This document shows positions 1 through 15,000 of a stretch of 64,000 bases of DNA, piece by piece. This stretch comes from Protonemura montana (Eukaryota > Arthropoda > Insecta > Plecoptera > Nemouridae), in contig OX387612.1 in assembly GCA_947568835.1 (NCBI GenBank), forward strand, positions 1,550,001-1,614,000. Direction: 5' to 3'. A program made the position numbers and the translations under genes. Numbering within the stretch: position 1 is the stretch's first letter; every line of letters begins with the position of its first letter. Under the pieces are notes generated by a model, which worked only from the letters and a program-made list of their open reading frames with translations, did not search any database and was not told the DNA's origin.

Positions 1-3000
1 GACGCCTGCTTCAACAACGACGCCTGCTGCAACAACGACGCCAGCAGCAACAACGACGCCTGTTATGACAACGACGCCAGCAGCAACAACGACGCCTGCT
101 GCAACAACGACGCCTGCTTTGACAACAACGCCTGTTTTAACAACGACGCCTGCTGCAACAACGACGCCAGCTGCAACAACAACGCCTGCTGCAACAACGA
201 CGCCTGTTATGACAACGACGCAAGCAGCAACAACGACGCCTGCTACAACAACGACGCCTGCTGTGACAACGACGCCTGCTGCAACAACGACGCCTGTTGT
301 AACAACGACGCCAGCAGCAACAACGACGCCAGCTACAACAACGACGACTGCTGCAACAATGACGCCTGCTGTGACAACGACGCCTGCTGCAACACCGACG
401 CCAGCTGCAACAACGACGCCTGCTGCAACATCGACGCCTACAGCAACAACGACGCCTGTCACAACAACGACGCCTGCTGCAACAGCGACGCCAGCTGCAA
501 CAACGACGGCTGCTGCAACATCGACGCCTGCAGAAACAACGACGCCTGTGTGGACAACGACGCTAGCAGCAACAACGACGCATGCTACAACAACGACGCC
601 AGCAGCAACAACGACTGCCGCAACAACGACGCCTTCTTTGACAACAACGCCTGTTGTAACAACGACGCCTGCTTCAACAACGACGCCTGCTGCAACAACG
701 ACGCCAGCAGCAACAACGACGCCAGCAGCAACAACGACGCCTGTTATGACAACGACGCCAGCTGCAACTTTGACGCCTGTTATGACAACGATGCCTGCTG
801 CAACAACGACGCCTGCTGCAACAACGACGCCTGAAACAACAACGACGCCTGCAGGGACAACGACGCCTGTTATGACAACGACGCCAGCTGCAACAACGAC
901 GCCTGCTGCAACAACGACGCCAGCAGCAACAACGACGCCTGCTACACCAACGACGACTGCTGCAACAACGACGCCTGCTGTGACAACGACGCCTGCTGCA
1001 ACAACGACGCCTGTTGTAACAACTACGCCTGCTGCAACAACGACGCCAGCAGCAACAACGACGCCAGCTACAACAACGACGACTGCTGCAACAACGACGC
1101 CTGCTGTGACAACGACGCCTGCTGCAACACCGACGCCAGCTGCAACAACGACGCCTGCTGCAACATCGACGCCTAGAGCAACAACGACGCCTGTCACAAC
1201 AACGACGCCTGCTGCAACAGCGACGCCAGCTGCAACAACGACGGCTGCTGCAACATCGACGCCTGCAGAAACAATGACGCCTGTTTGGACAACGACGCTA
1301 GCAGCAACAACGACGCCTGCTACAACAACGACGCCAGCAGCAACAACGACTGCCGCAACAACGACGCCTTCTTTGACAACAACGCCTGTTGTAACAACGA
1401 CGCCTGCTTCAACAACGACGCCTGCTGCAACAACGACGCCAGCAGCAACAACGACGCCAGCAGCAACAACGACGCCTGTTATGACAACGACGCCAGCTGC
1501 AACAACGACGCCTGTTATGACAACGACGCCAGCTGCAACAACGACGCCTGCTTCAACAACGACGCCAGCAGAAACAACGACGCCTGCTGCAACAACGACT
1601 CCAGCAGCAACAACGACGCCTGTTATGACAACGACGCCAGCTGCAACAACTACGCCTGCTGCAACAACGAAGCCAGCAGCAACAACGACGCCTGCTACAA
1701 CAACGACGACTGCTGCAACAACGACGCCTGCTGTGACAACGACGCCTGCTGCAACAACGACGCCTGTTGTAACAACTACGCCTGCTGCAACAACAACGCC
1801 TGTAACAACAACGACGCCTGCAGGGACAACGACGCCTGCTGTGACAACGATGCCTGCTGCAACAACGACGCCTGCTGCAACAACGACGCCTGAAACAACA
1901 ACGACGCCTGCAGGGACAACGACGCCTGTTATGACAACGACGCCAGCTGCAACAACGACGCCTGCTGCAACAACGACGCCAGCAGCAACAACGACGCCTG
2001 CTACACCAACGACGACTGCTGCAACAACGACGCCTGCTGTGACAACGACGCCTGCTGCAACAACGATGCCTGTTGTAACAACTACGCCAGCTGCAACAAC
2101 GACGCCTGCTACAACAACGACGACTGCTGCAACAACGACGCCTGCTGTGACAACGACGGCTGCTACAATATCGACGCCTGCTGTAACAACGACGCCTGCT
2201 TTGACAACAACGCCTGCTGCAACAGCGACGCCAGCTGCAACAACGACGGCTGCTGCAACATCGACGCCTGCAGAAACAACGACGCCTGTTTGGACAACGA
2301 CGCCTGTTACAACAACGACGCCTGTTATGACAACGACGCCAGCAGCAACAACGACGCCTGCTGCAACAACGACGCCTGCTTTGAAAACAACGCCTGTTGT
2401 AACAACGACGCCTGCTGCAACAACGACGCAAGCTGCAACAACAACGCCTGCTGCAACAACAACGCCTGTTATGACAACGACGCAAGCAGCAACAACGACG
2501 CCTGCTGCATCAACCACGCCTGTTGTGACAACAACGCCTGTCACAACAACGACGCCTGCTGTAACAACGACGCCTGCTGCAACAACGACGCCTGCTGTAA
2601 CAACGACGCCTGCTGCCTCAACCACGCCTGCTGCAACAACGACGCCTGTTGTGACAACGACGCCTGTCACAACAACGACGCCTGTTGTGACAACGACGCC
2701 TGCTGTAACAACGACGCCTGTTGTGACAACGACGCCTGCTGTAACAACGACGCTTGCAGGGACAACGACGCCTGTCACAACAACGACGCCTGCTGCATCA
2801 ACCACGCCTGCTGCAACAACGACGCCTGTCACAAAAACGACGCCAGCCACTACAACGACGCCAGCTGCAACAACGACGCCAGCTGCAACCACGACGCCAG
2901 AAGCAACAACGACGCCTGCTGCAACAACGACGCCTGCTGCAACAACGACGCCTGAAACAACAACGACGCCTGCAGGGACAACGACGCCTGTTGTGACAAC

Positions 3001-6000
3001 GACGCCTGTCAAAACAACGACGCCTGCTGCAACAGCGACGCCAGCTGCAACAACGACGCCTGCTGCAACATCGACGCCTGCAGACACAACGACGCCTGTT
3101 TGGACAACGACGCCTGTAACAACAACGACGCCTGCTGTAACAACGACGCCTGCTGCAACAACGACGCCTGCTGTAACAACGACGCCAGCAGCAACAACGA
3201 CGCCAGCTGCAACAACGACGCCAGCTGCAACAACGACGCCAGCAGCAACAACGACGCCTGTTATGACAACGACGCCAGCAGCAACAACGAAGCCTGCTAC
3301 ATCAACGACGCCTGCTTCAACAACGACGCCTGCTGCAACAACGACGCCAGCAGCAACAACGACGCCTGTTATGACAACGACGCCAGCAGCAACAACGACG
3401 CCTGCTGCAACAACGACGCCTGCTTTGACAACAACGCCTGTTTTAACAACGACGCCTGCTGCAACAACGACGCCAGCTGCAACAACAACGCCTGCTGCAA
3501 CAACGACGCCTGTTATGACAACGACGCAAGCAGCAACAACGACGCCTGCTACAACAACGACGCCTGCTGTGACAACGACGCCTGCTGCAACAACGACGCC
3601 TGTTGTAACAACGACGCCAGCAGCAACAACGACGCCAGCTACAACAACGACGACTGCTGCAACAATGACGCCTGCTGTGACAACGACGCCTGCTGCAACA
3701 CCGACGCCAGCTGCAACAACGACGCCTGCTGCAACATCGACGCCTACAGCAACAACGACGCCTGTCACAACAACGACGCCTGCTGCAACAGCGACGCCAG
3801 CTGCAACAACGACGGCTGCTGCAACATCGACGCCTGCAGAAACAACGACGCCTGTGTGGACAACGACGCTAGCAGCAACAACGACGCATGCTACAACAAC
3901 GACGCCAGCAGCAACAACGACTGCCGCAACAACGACGCCTTCTTTGACAACAACGCCTGTTGTAACAACGACGCCTGCTTCAACAACGACGCCTGCTGCA
4001 ACAACGACGCCAGCAGCAACAACGACGCCAGCAGCAACAACGACGCCTGTTATGACAACGACGCCAGCTGCAACTTTGACGCCTGTTATGACAACGACGC
4101 CAGCTGCAACAACGACGCCTGCTTCAACAACGACGCCAGCAGAAACAACGACGCCTGCTGCAACAACGACTCAAGCAGCAACAACGACGCCTGTTATGAC
4201 AACGACGCCAACAGCATCAACGACGCCTGTAATGACAACGACGCCAGCTGCAACAACTACGCCTGCTGCAACAACGAAGCCAGCAGCAACAACGACGCCT
4301 GCTACAACAACGACGACTGCTGCAACAACGACGCCTGCTGTGACAACGACGCCTGCTGCAACAACGACGCCTGTTGTAACAACTACGCCTGCTGCAACAA
4401 CAACGCCTGAAACAACAACGACGCCTGCAGGGACAACGACGCCTGCTGTGACAACGATGCCTGCTGCAACAACGACGCCTGCTGCAACAACGACGCCTGA
4501 AACAACAACGACGCCTGCAGGGACAACGACGCCAGCAGCAACAACGACGCCTGCTGCAACAACGACGCCTGCTGCAACAACGACGCCAGCAGCAACAACG
4601 ACGCCTGCTACACCAACGACGACTGCTGCAACAACGACGCCTGCTGTGACAACGACGCCTGCTGCAACAACGACGCCTGTTGTAACAACTACGCCTGCTG
4701 CAACAACGACGCCAGCAGCAACAACGACGCCAGCTACAACAACGACGACTGCTGCAACAACGACGCCTGCTGTGACAACGACGCCTGCTGCAACACCGAC
4801 GCCAGCTGCAACAACGACGCCTGCTGCAACATCGACGCCTAGAGCAACAACGACGCCTGTCACAACAACGACGCCTGCTGCAACAGCGCTGCCAGCTGCA
4901 ACAACGACGGCTGCTGCAACATCGACGCCTGCAGAAACAACGACGCCTGTTTGGACAACGACGCTAGCAGCAACAACGACGCCTGCTACAACAACGACGC
5001 CAGCAGCAACAACGACTGCCGCAACAACGACGCCTTCTTTGACAACAACGCCTGTTGTAACAACGACGCCTGCTTCAACAACGACGCCTGCTGCAACAAC
5101 GACGCCAGCAGCAACAACGACGCCAGCAGCAACAACGACGCCTGTTATGACAACGACGCCAGCTGCAACAACGACGCCTGTTATGACAACGACGCCAGCT
5201 GCAACAACGACGCCTGCTTCAACAACGACGCCAGCAGAAACAACGACGCCTGCTGCAACAACGACTCCAGCAGCAACAACGACGCCTGTTATGACAACGA
5301 CGCCAACAGCAACAACGACGCCTGTTATGACAACGACGCCAGCTGCAACAACTACGCCTGCTGCAACAACGAAGCCAGCAGCAACAACGACGCCTGCTAC
5401 AACAACGACGACTGCTGCAACAACGACGCCTGCTGTGACAACGACGCCTGCTGCAACAACGACGCCTGTTGTAACAACTACGCCTGCTGCAACAACAACG
5501 CCTGTAACAACAACGACGCCTGCAGGGACAACGACGCCTGCTGAGACAACGATGCCTGCTGCAACAACGACGCCTGCTGCAACAACGACGCCTGAAACAA
5601 CAACGACGCCTGCAGGGACAACGACGCCTGTTATGACAACGACGCCAGCTGCAACAACGACGCCTGCTGCAACAACGACGCCAGCAGCAACAACGACGCC
5701 TGCTTCACCAACGACGACTGCTGCAACAACGACGCCTGCTGTGACAACGACGCCTGCTGCAACAACGACGCCTGTTGTAACAACTACGCCAGCTGCAACA
5801 ACGACGCCTGCTACAACAACGACGACTGCTGCAACAACGACGCCTGCTGTGACAACGACGGCTGCTACAATATCGACGCCTGCTGTAACAACGACGCCTG
5901 CTTTGACAACAACGCCTGCTGCAACAGCGACGCCAGCTGCAACAACGACGGCTGCTGCAACATCGACGCCTGCAGAAACAACGACGCCTGTTTGGACAAC

Positions 6001-6041
6001 GACGCCTGTTACAACAACGACGCCTGTTATGACAACGACGC
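1..6041 (+). repeat. Mucin array duplication block A, left copy (offset 9,834 bp)
   Basis: Bases 1 to about 6041 match 9835 to about 15875 at a constant offset of 9,834 bp with only scattered substitutions. Anchors checked: 115/9949, 550/10384, 1285/11119, 2290/12124, 3421/13255, 4887/14721, 5521/15355 and 5992/15826. The copies diverge just after 6041/15875. The left boundary lies outside the window, so the block is longer than shown. Inside the block, part of the sequence also repeats at 3,306 bp (115 to 3421, 9949 to 13255). Confidence 0.85.
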
Positions 6042-9000
6042 CTGCTGCAACAACGACGCCTGTCACAAAAACGACGCCAGCCACTACAACGACGCCAGCA
6101 GCAACAACGACGCCAGCAGCAACAACGACGCCTGTTATGACAACGACGCCAGCTGCAACAACGACGCCTGTTATGACAACGACGCCAGCTGCAACAACGA
6201 CGCCTGCTTCAACAACGACGCCAGCAGAAACAACGACGCCTGCTGCAACAACGACTCCAGCAGCAACAACGACGCCTGTTATGACAACGACGCCAGCTGC
6301 AACAACTACGCCTGCTGCAACAACGAAGCCAGCAGCAACAACGACGCCTGCTACAACAACGACGACTGCTGCAACAACGACGCCTGCTGTGACAACGACG
6401 CCTGCTGCAACAACGACGCCTGTTGTAACAACTACGCCTGCTGCAACAACAACGCCTGTAACAACAACGACGCCTGCAGGGACAACGACGCCTGCTGTGA
6501 CAACGATGCCTGCTGCAACAACGACGCCTGCTGCAACAACGACGCCTGAAACAACAACGACGCCTGCAGGGACAACGACGCCTGTTATGACAACGACGCC
6601 AGCTGCAACAACGACGCCTGCTTCAACAACGACGCCAGCAGAAACAACGACGCCTGCTGCAACAACGACTCCAGCAGCAACAACGACGCCTGTTATGACA
6701 ACGACGCCAACAGCAACAACGACGCCTGTTATGACAACGACGCCAGCTGCAACAACTACGCCTGCTGCAACAACGAAGCCAGCAGCAACAACGACGCCTG
6801 CTACAACAACGACGACTGCTGCAACAACGACGCCTGCTGTGACAACGACGCCTGCTGCAACAACGACGCCTGTTGTAACAACTACGCCTGCTGCAACAAC
6901 AACGCCTGTAACAACAACGACGCCTGCAGGGACAACGACGCCTGCTGAGACAACGATGCCTGCTGCAACAACGACGCCTGCTGCAACAACGACGCCTGAA
7001 ACAACAACGACGCCTGCAGGGACAACGACGCCTGTTATGACAACGACGCCAGCTGCAACAACGACGCCTGCTGCAACAACGACGCCAGCAGCAACAACGA
7101 CGCCTGCTTCACCAACGACGACTGCTGCAACAACGACGCCTGCTGTGACAACGACGCCTGCTGCAACAACGACGCCTGTTGTAACAACTACGCCAGCTGC
7201 AACAACGACGCCTGCTACAACAACGACGACTGCTGCAACAACGACGCCTGCTGTGACAACGACGGCTGCTACAATATCGACGCCTGCTGTAACAACGACG
7301 CCTGCTTTGACAACAACGCCTGCTGCAACAGCGACGCCAGCTGCAACAACGACGGCTGCTGCAACATCGACGCCTGCAGAAACAACGACGCCTGTTTGGA
7401 CAACGACGCCTGTTACAACAACGACGCCTGTTATGACAACGACGCCAGCAGCAACAACGACGCCTGCTGCAACAACGACGCCTGCTTTGAAAACAACGCC
7501 TGTTGTAACAACGACGCCTGCTGCAACAACGACGCAAGCTGCAACAACAACGCCTGCTGCAACAACAACGCCTGTTATGACAACGACGCAAGCAGCAACA
7601 ACGACGCCTGCTGCATCAACCACGCCTGTTGTGACAACAACGCCTGTCACAACAACGACGCCTGCTGTAACAACGACGCCTGCTGCAACAACGACGCCTG
7701 CTGTAACAACGACGCCTGCTGCATCAACCACGCCTGCTGCAACAACGACGCCTGTTGTGACAACGACGCCTGTCACAACAACGACGCCTGTTGTGACAAC
7801 GACGCCTGCTGTAACAACGACGCCTGTTGTGACAACGACGCCTGCTGTAACAACGACGCTTGCAGGGACAACGACGCCTGTCACAACAACGACGCCTGCT
7901 GCATCAACCACGCCTGCTGCAACAACGACGCCTGTCACAAAAACGACGCCAGCCACTACAACGACGCCAGCAGCAACAACGACGCCAGCAGCAACAACGA
8001 CGCCTGTTATGACAACGACGCCAGCTGCAACAACGACGCCTGTTATGACAACGACGCCAGCTGCAACAACGACGCCTGCTTCAACAACGACGCCAGCAGA
8101 AACAACGACGCCTGCTGCAACAACGACTCCAGCAGCAACAACGACGCCTGTTATGACAACGACGCCAGCTGCAACAACTACGCCTGCTGCAACAACGAAG
8201 CCAGCAGCAACAACGACGCCTGCTACAACAACGACGACTGCTGCAACAACGACGCCTGCTGTGACAACGACGCCTGCTGCAACAACGACGCCTGTTGTAA
8301 CAACTACGCCTGCTGCAACAACAACGCCTGTAACAACAACGACGCCTGCAGGGACAACGACGCCTGCTGTGACAACGATGCCTGCTGCAACAACGACGCC
8401 TGCTGCAACAACGACGCCTGAAACAACAACGACGCCTGCAGGGACAACGACGCCTGTTATGACAACGACGCCAGCTGCAACAACGACGCCTGCTGCAACA
8501 ACGACGCCAGCAGCAACAACGACGCCTGCTACACCAACGACGACTGCTGCAACAACGACGCCTGCTGTGACAACGACGCCTGCTGCAACAACGATGCCTG
8601 TTGTAACAACTACGCCAGCTGCAACAACGACGCCTGCTACAACAACGACGACTGCTGCAACAACGACGCCTGCTGTGACAACGACGGCTGCTACAATATC
8701 GACGCCTGCTGTAACAACGACGCCTGCTTTGACAACAACGCCTGCTGCAACAGCGACGCCAGCTGCAACAACGACGGCTGCTGCAACATCGACGCCTGCA
8801 GAAACAACGACGCCTGTTTGGACAACGACGCCTGTTACAACAACGACGCCTGTTATGACAACGACGCCAGCAGCAACAACGACGCCTGCTGCAACAACGA
8901 CGCCTGCTTTGAAAACAACGCCTGTTGTAACAACGACGCCTGCTGCAACAACGACGCAAGCTGCAACAACAACGCCTGCTGCAACAACAACGCCTGTTAT

Positions 9001-12000
9001 GACAACGACGCAAGCAGCAACAACGACGCCTGCTGCATCAACCACGCCTGTTGTGACAACAACGCCTGTCACAACAACGACGCCTGCTGTAACAACGACG
9101 CCTGCTGCAACAACGACGCCTGCTGTAACAACGACGCCTGCTGCCTCAACCACGCCTGCTGCAACAACGACGCCTGTTGTGACAACGACGCCTGTCACAA
9201 CAACGACGCCTGTTGTGACAACGACGCCTGCTGTAACAACGACGCCTGTTGTGACAACGACGCCTGCTGTAACAACGACGCTTGCAGGGACAACGACGCC
9301 TGTCACAACAACGACGCCTGCTGCATCAACCACGCCTGCTGCAACAACGACGCCTGTCACAAAAACGACGCCAGCCACTACAACGACGCCAGCTGCAACA
9401 ACGACGCCAGCTGCAACCACGACGCCAGAAGCAACAACGACGCCTGCTGCAACAACGACGCCTGCTGCAACAACGACGCCTGAAACAACAACGACGCCTG
9501 CAGGGACAACGACGCCTGTTGTGACAACGACGCCTGTCAAAACAACGACGCCTGCTGCAACAGCGACGCCAGCTGCAACAACGACGCCTGCTGCAACATC
9601 GACGCCTGCAGACACAACGACGCCTGTTTGGACAACGACGCCTGTAACAACAACGACGCCTGCTGTAACAACGACGCCTGCTGCAACAACGACGCCTGCT
9701 GTAACAACGACGCCAGCAGCAACAACGACGCCAGCTGCAACAACGACGCCAGCTGCAACAACGACGCCAGCAGCAACAACGACGCCTGTTATGACAACGA
9801 CGCCAGCAGCAACAACGAAGCCTGCTACAACAACGACGCCTGCTTCAACAACGACGCCTGCTGCAACAACGACGCCAGCAGCAACAACGACGCCTGTTAT
9901 GACAACGACGCCAGCAGCAACAACGACGCCTGCTGCAACAACGACGCCTGCTTTGACAACAACGCCTGTTTTAACAACGACGCCTGCTGCAACAACGACG
10001 CCAGCTGCAACAACAACGCCTGCTGCAACAATGACGCCTGTTATGACAACGACGCAAGCAGCAACAACGACGCCTGCTACAACAACGACGCCTGCTGTGA
10101 CAACGACGCCTGCTGCAACAACGACGCCTGTTGTAACAACGACGCCAGCAGCAACAACGACGCCAGCTACAACAACGACGACTGCTGCAACAATGACGCC
10201 TGCTGTGACAACGACGCCTGCTGCAACACCGACGCCAGCTGCAACAACGACGCCTGCTGCAACATCGACGCCTACAGCAACAACGACGCCTGTCACAACA
10301 ACGACGCCTGCTGCAACAGCGACGCCAGCTGCAACAACGACGGCTGCTGCAACATCGACGCCTGCAGAAACAACGACGCCTGTGTGGACAACGACGCTAG
10401 CAGCAACAACGACGCATGCTACAACAACGACGCCAGCAGCAACAACGACTGCCGCAACAACGACGCCTTCTTTGACAACAACGCCTGTTGTAACAACGAC
10501 GCCTGCTTCAACAACGACGCCTGCTGCAACAACGACGCCAGCAGCAACAACGACGCCAGCAGCAACAACGACGCCTGTTATGACAACGACGCCAGCTGCA
10601 ACTTTGACGCCTGTTATGACAACGATGCCTGCTGCAACAACGACGCCTGCTGCAACAACGACGCCTGAAACAACAACGACGCCTGCAGGGACAACGACGC
10701 CTGTTATGACAACGACGCCAGCTGCAACAACGACGCCTGCTGCAACAACGACGCCAGCAGCAACAACGACGCCTGCTACACCAACGACGACTGCTGCAAC
10801 AACGACGCCTGCTGTGACAACGACGCCTGCTGCAACAACGACGCCTGTTGTAACAACTACGCCTGCTGCAACAACGACGCCAGCAGCAACAACGACGCCA
10901 GCTACAACAACGACGACTGCTGCAACAACGACGCCTGCTGTGACAACGACGCCTGCTGCAACACCGACGCCAGCTGCAACAACGACGCCTGCTGCAACAT
11001 CGACGCCTAGAGCAACAACGACGCCTGTCACAACAACGACGCCTGCTGCAACAGCGACGCCAGCTGCAACAACGACGGCTGCTGCAACATCGACGCCTGC
11101 AGAAACAATGACGCCTGTTTGGACAACGACGCTAGCAGCAACAACGACGCCTGCTACAACAACGACGCCAGCAGCAACAACGACTGCCGCAACAACGACG
11201 CCTTCTTTGACAACAACGCCTGTTGTAACAACGACGCCTGCTTCAACAACGACGCCTGCTGCAACAACGACGCCAGCAGCAACAACGACGCCAGCAGCAA
11301 CAACGACGCCTGTTATGACAACGACGCCAGCTGCAACAACGACGCCTGTTATGACAACGACGCCAGCTGCAACAACGACGCCTGCTTCAACAACGACGCC
11401 AGCAGAAACAACGACGCCTGCTGCAACAACGACTCCAGCAGCAACAACGACGCCTGTTATGACAACGACGCCAGCTGCAACAACTACGCCTGCTGCAACA
11501 ACGAAGCCAGCAGCAACAACGACGCCTGCTACAACAACGACGACTGCTGCAACAACGACGCCTGCTGTGACAACGACGCCTGCTGCAACAACGACGCCTG
11601 TTGTAACAACTACGCCTGCTGCAACAACAACGCCTGTAACAACAACGACGCCTGCAGGGACAACGACGCCTGCTGTGACAACGATGCCTGCTGCAACAAC
11701 GACGCCTGCTGCAACAACGACGCCTGAAACAACAACGACGCCTGCAGGGACAACGACGCCTGTTATGACAACGACGCCAGCTGCAACAACGACGCCTGCT
11801 GCAACAACGACGCCAGCAGCAACAACGACGCCTGCTACACCAACGACGACTGCTGCAACAACGACGCCTGCTGTGACAACGACGCCTGCTGCAACAACGA
11901 TGCCTGTTGTAACAACTACGCCAGCTGCAACAACGACGCCTGCTACAACAACGACGACTGCTGCAACAACGACGCCTGCTGTGACAACGACGGCTGCTAC

Positions 12001-15000
12001 AATATCGACGCCTGCTGTAACAACGACGCCTGCTTTGACAACAACGCCTGCTGCAACAGCGACGCCAGCTGCAACAACGACGGCTGCTGCAACATCGACG
12101 CCTGCAGAAACAACGACGCCTGTTTGGACAACGACGCCTGTTACAACAACGACGCCTGTTATGACAACGACGCCAGCAGCAACAACGACGCCTGCTGCAA
12201 CAACGACGCCTGCTTTGAAAACAACGCCTGTTGTAACAACGACGCCTGCTGCAACAACGACGCAAGCTGCAACAACAACGCCTGCTGCAACAACAACGCC
12301 TGTTATGACAACGACGCAAGCAGCAACAACGACGCCTGCTGCATCAACCACGCCTGTTGTGACAACAACGCCTGTCACAACAACGACGCCTGCTGTAACA
12401 ACGACGCCTGCTGCAACAACGACGCCTGCTGTAACAACGACGCCTGCTGCCTCAACCACGCCTGCTGCAACAACGACGCCTGTTGTGACAACGACGCCTG
12501 TCACAACAACGACGCCTGTTGTGACAACGACGCCTGCTGTAACAACGACGCCTGTTGTGACAACGACGCCTGCTGTAACAACGACGCTTGCAGGGACAAC
12601 GACGCCTGTCACAACAACGACGCCTGCTGCATCAACCACGCCTGCTGCAACAACGACGCCTGTCACAAAAACGACGCCAGCCACTACAACGACGCCAGCT
12701 GCAACAACGACGCCAGCTGCAACCACGACGCCAGAAGCAACAACGACGCCTGCTGCAACAACGACGCCTGCTGCAACAACGACGCCTGAAACAACAACGA
12801 CGCCTGCAGGGACAACGACGCCTGTTGTGACAACGACGCCTGTCAAAACAACGACGCCTGCTGCAACAGCGACGCCAGCTGCAACAACGACGCCTGCTGC
12901 AACATCGACGCCTGCAGACACAACGACGCCTGTTTGGACAACGACGCCTGTAACAACAACGACGCCTGCTGTAACAACGACGCCTGCTGCAACAACGACG
13001 CCTGCTGTAACAACGACGCCAGCAGCAACAACGACGCCAGCTGCAACAACGACGCCAGCTGCAACAACGACGCCAGCAGCAACAACGACGCCTGTTATGA
13101 CAACGACGCCAGCAGCAACAACGAAGCCTGCTACAAAAACGACGCCTGCTTCAACAACGACGCCTGCTGCAACAACGACGCCAGCAGCAACAACGACGCC
13201 TGTTATGACAACGACGCCAGCAGCAACAACGACGCCTGCTGCAACAACGACGCCTGCTTTGACAACAACGCCTGTTTTAACAACGACGCCTGCTGCAACA
13301 ACGACGCCAGCTGCAACAACAACGCCTGCTGCAACAACGACGCCTGTTATGACAACGACGCAAGCAGCAACAACGACGCCTGCTACAACAACGACGCCTG
13401 CTGTGACAACGACGCCTGCTGCAACAACGACGCCTGTTGTAACAACGACGCCAGCAGCAACAACGACGCCAGCTACAACAACGACGACTGCTGCAACAAT
13501 GACGCCTGCTGTGACAACGACGCCTGCTGCAACACCGACGCCAGCTGCAACAACGACGCCTGCTGCAACATCGACGCCTACAGCAACAACGACGCCTGTC
13601 ACAACAACGACGCCTGCTGCAACAGCGACGCCAGCTGCAACAACGACGGCTGCTGCAACATCGACGCCTGCAGAAACAACGACGCCTGTGTGGACAACGA
13701 CGCTAGCAGCAACAACGACGCATGCTACAACAACGACGCCAGCAGCAACAACGACTGCCGCAACAACGACGCCTTCTTTGACAACAACGCCTGTTGTAAC
13801 AACGACGCCTGCTTCAACAACGACGCCTGCTGCAACAACGACGCCAGCAGCAACAACGACGCCAGCAGCAACAACGACGCCTGTTATGACAACGACGCCA
13901 GCTGCAACTTTGACGCCTGTTATGACAACGACGCCAGCTGCAACAACGACGCCTGCTTCAACAACGACGCCAGCAGAAACAACGACGCCTGCTGCAACAA
14001 CGACTCAAGCAGCAACAACGACGCCTGTTATGACAACGACGCCAACAGCATCAACGACGCCTGTAATGACAACGACGCCAGCTGCAACAACTACGCCTGC
14101 TGCAACAACGAAGCCAGCAGCAACAACGACGCCTGCTACAACAACGACGACTGCTGCAACAACGACGCCTGCTGTGACAACGACGCCTGCTGCAACAACG
14201 ACGCCTGTTGTAACAACTACGCCTGCTGCAACAACAACGCCTGAAACAACAACGACGCCTGCAGGGACAACGACGCCTGCTGTGACAACGATGCCTGCTG
14301 CAACAACGACGCCTGCTGCAACAACGACGCCTGAAATAACAACGACGCCTGCAGGGACAACGACGCCTGTTATGACAACGACGCCAGCTGCAACAACGAC
14401 GCCTGCTGCAACAACGACGCCAGCAGCAACAACGACGCCTGCTACACCAACGACGACTGCTGCAACAACGACGCCTGCTGTGACAACGACGCCTGCTGCA
14501 ACAACGACGCCTGTTGTAACAACTACGCCTGCTGCAACAACGACGCCAGCAGCAACAACGACGCCAGCTACAACAACGACGACTGCTGCAACAACGACGC
14601 CTGCTGTGACAACGACGCCTGCTGCAACACCGACGCCAGCTGCAACAACGACGCCTGCTGCAACATCGACGCCTAGAGCAACAACGACGCCTGTCACAAC
14701 AACGACGCCTGCTGCAACAGCGCCGCCAGCTGCAACAACGACGGCTGCTGCAACATCGACGCCTGCAGAAACAACGACGCCTGTTTGGACAACGACGCTA
14801 GCAGCAACAACGACGCCTGCTACAACAACGACGCCAGCAGCAACAACGACTGCCGCAACAACGACGCCTTCTTTGACAACAACGCCTGTTGTAACAACGA
14901 CGCCTGCTTCAACAACGACGCCTGCTGCAACAACGACGCCAGCAGCAACAACGACGCCAGCAGCAACAACGACGCCTGTTATGACAACGACGCCAGCTGC

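Noticed and set aside
65-67. ATG at 65 as the translation start of the mucin
   Set aside because: It is the Met of an ordinary PVM repeat unit. The frame is open upstream to the window edge, and no signal peptide follows.
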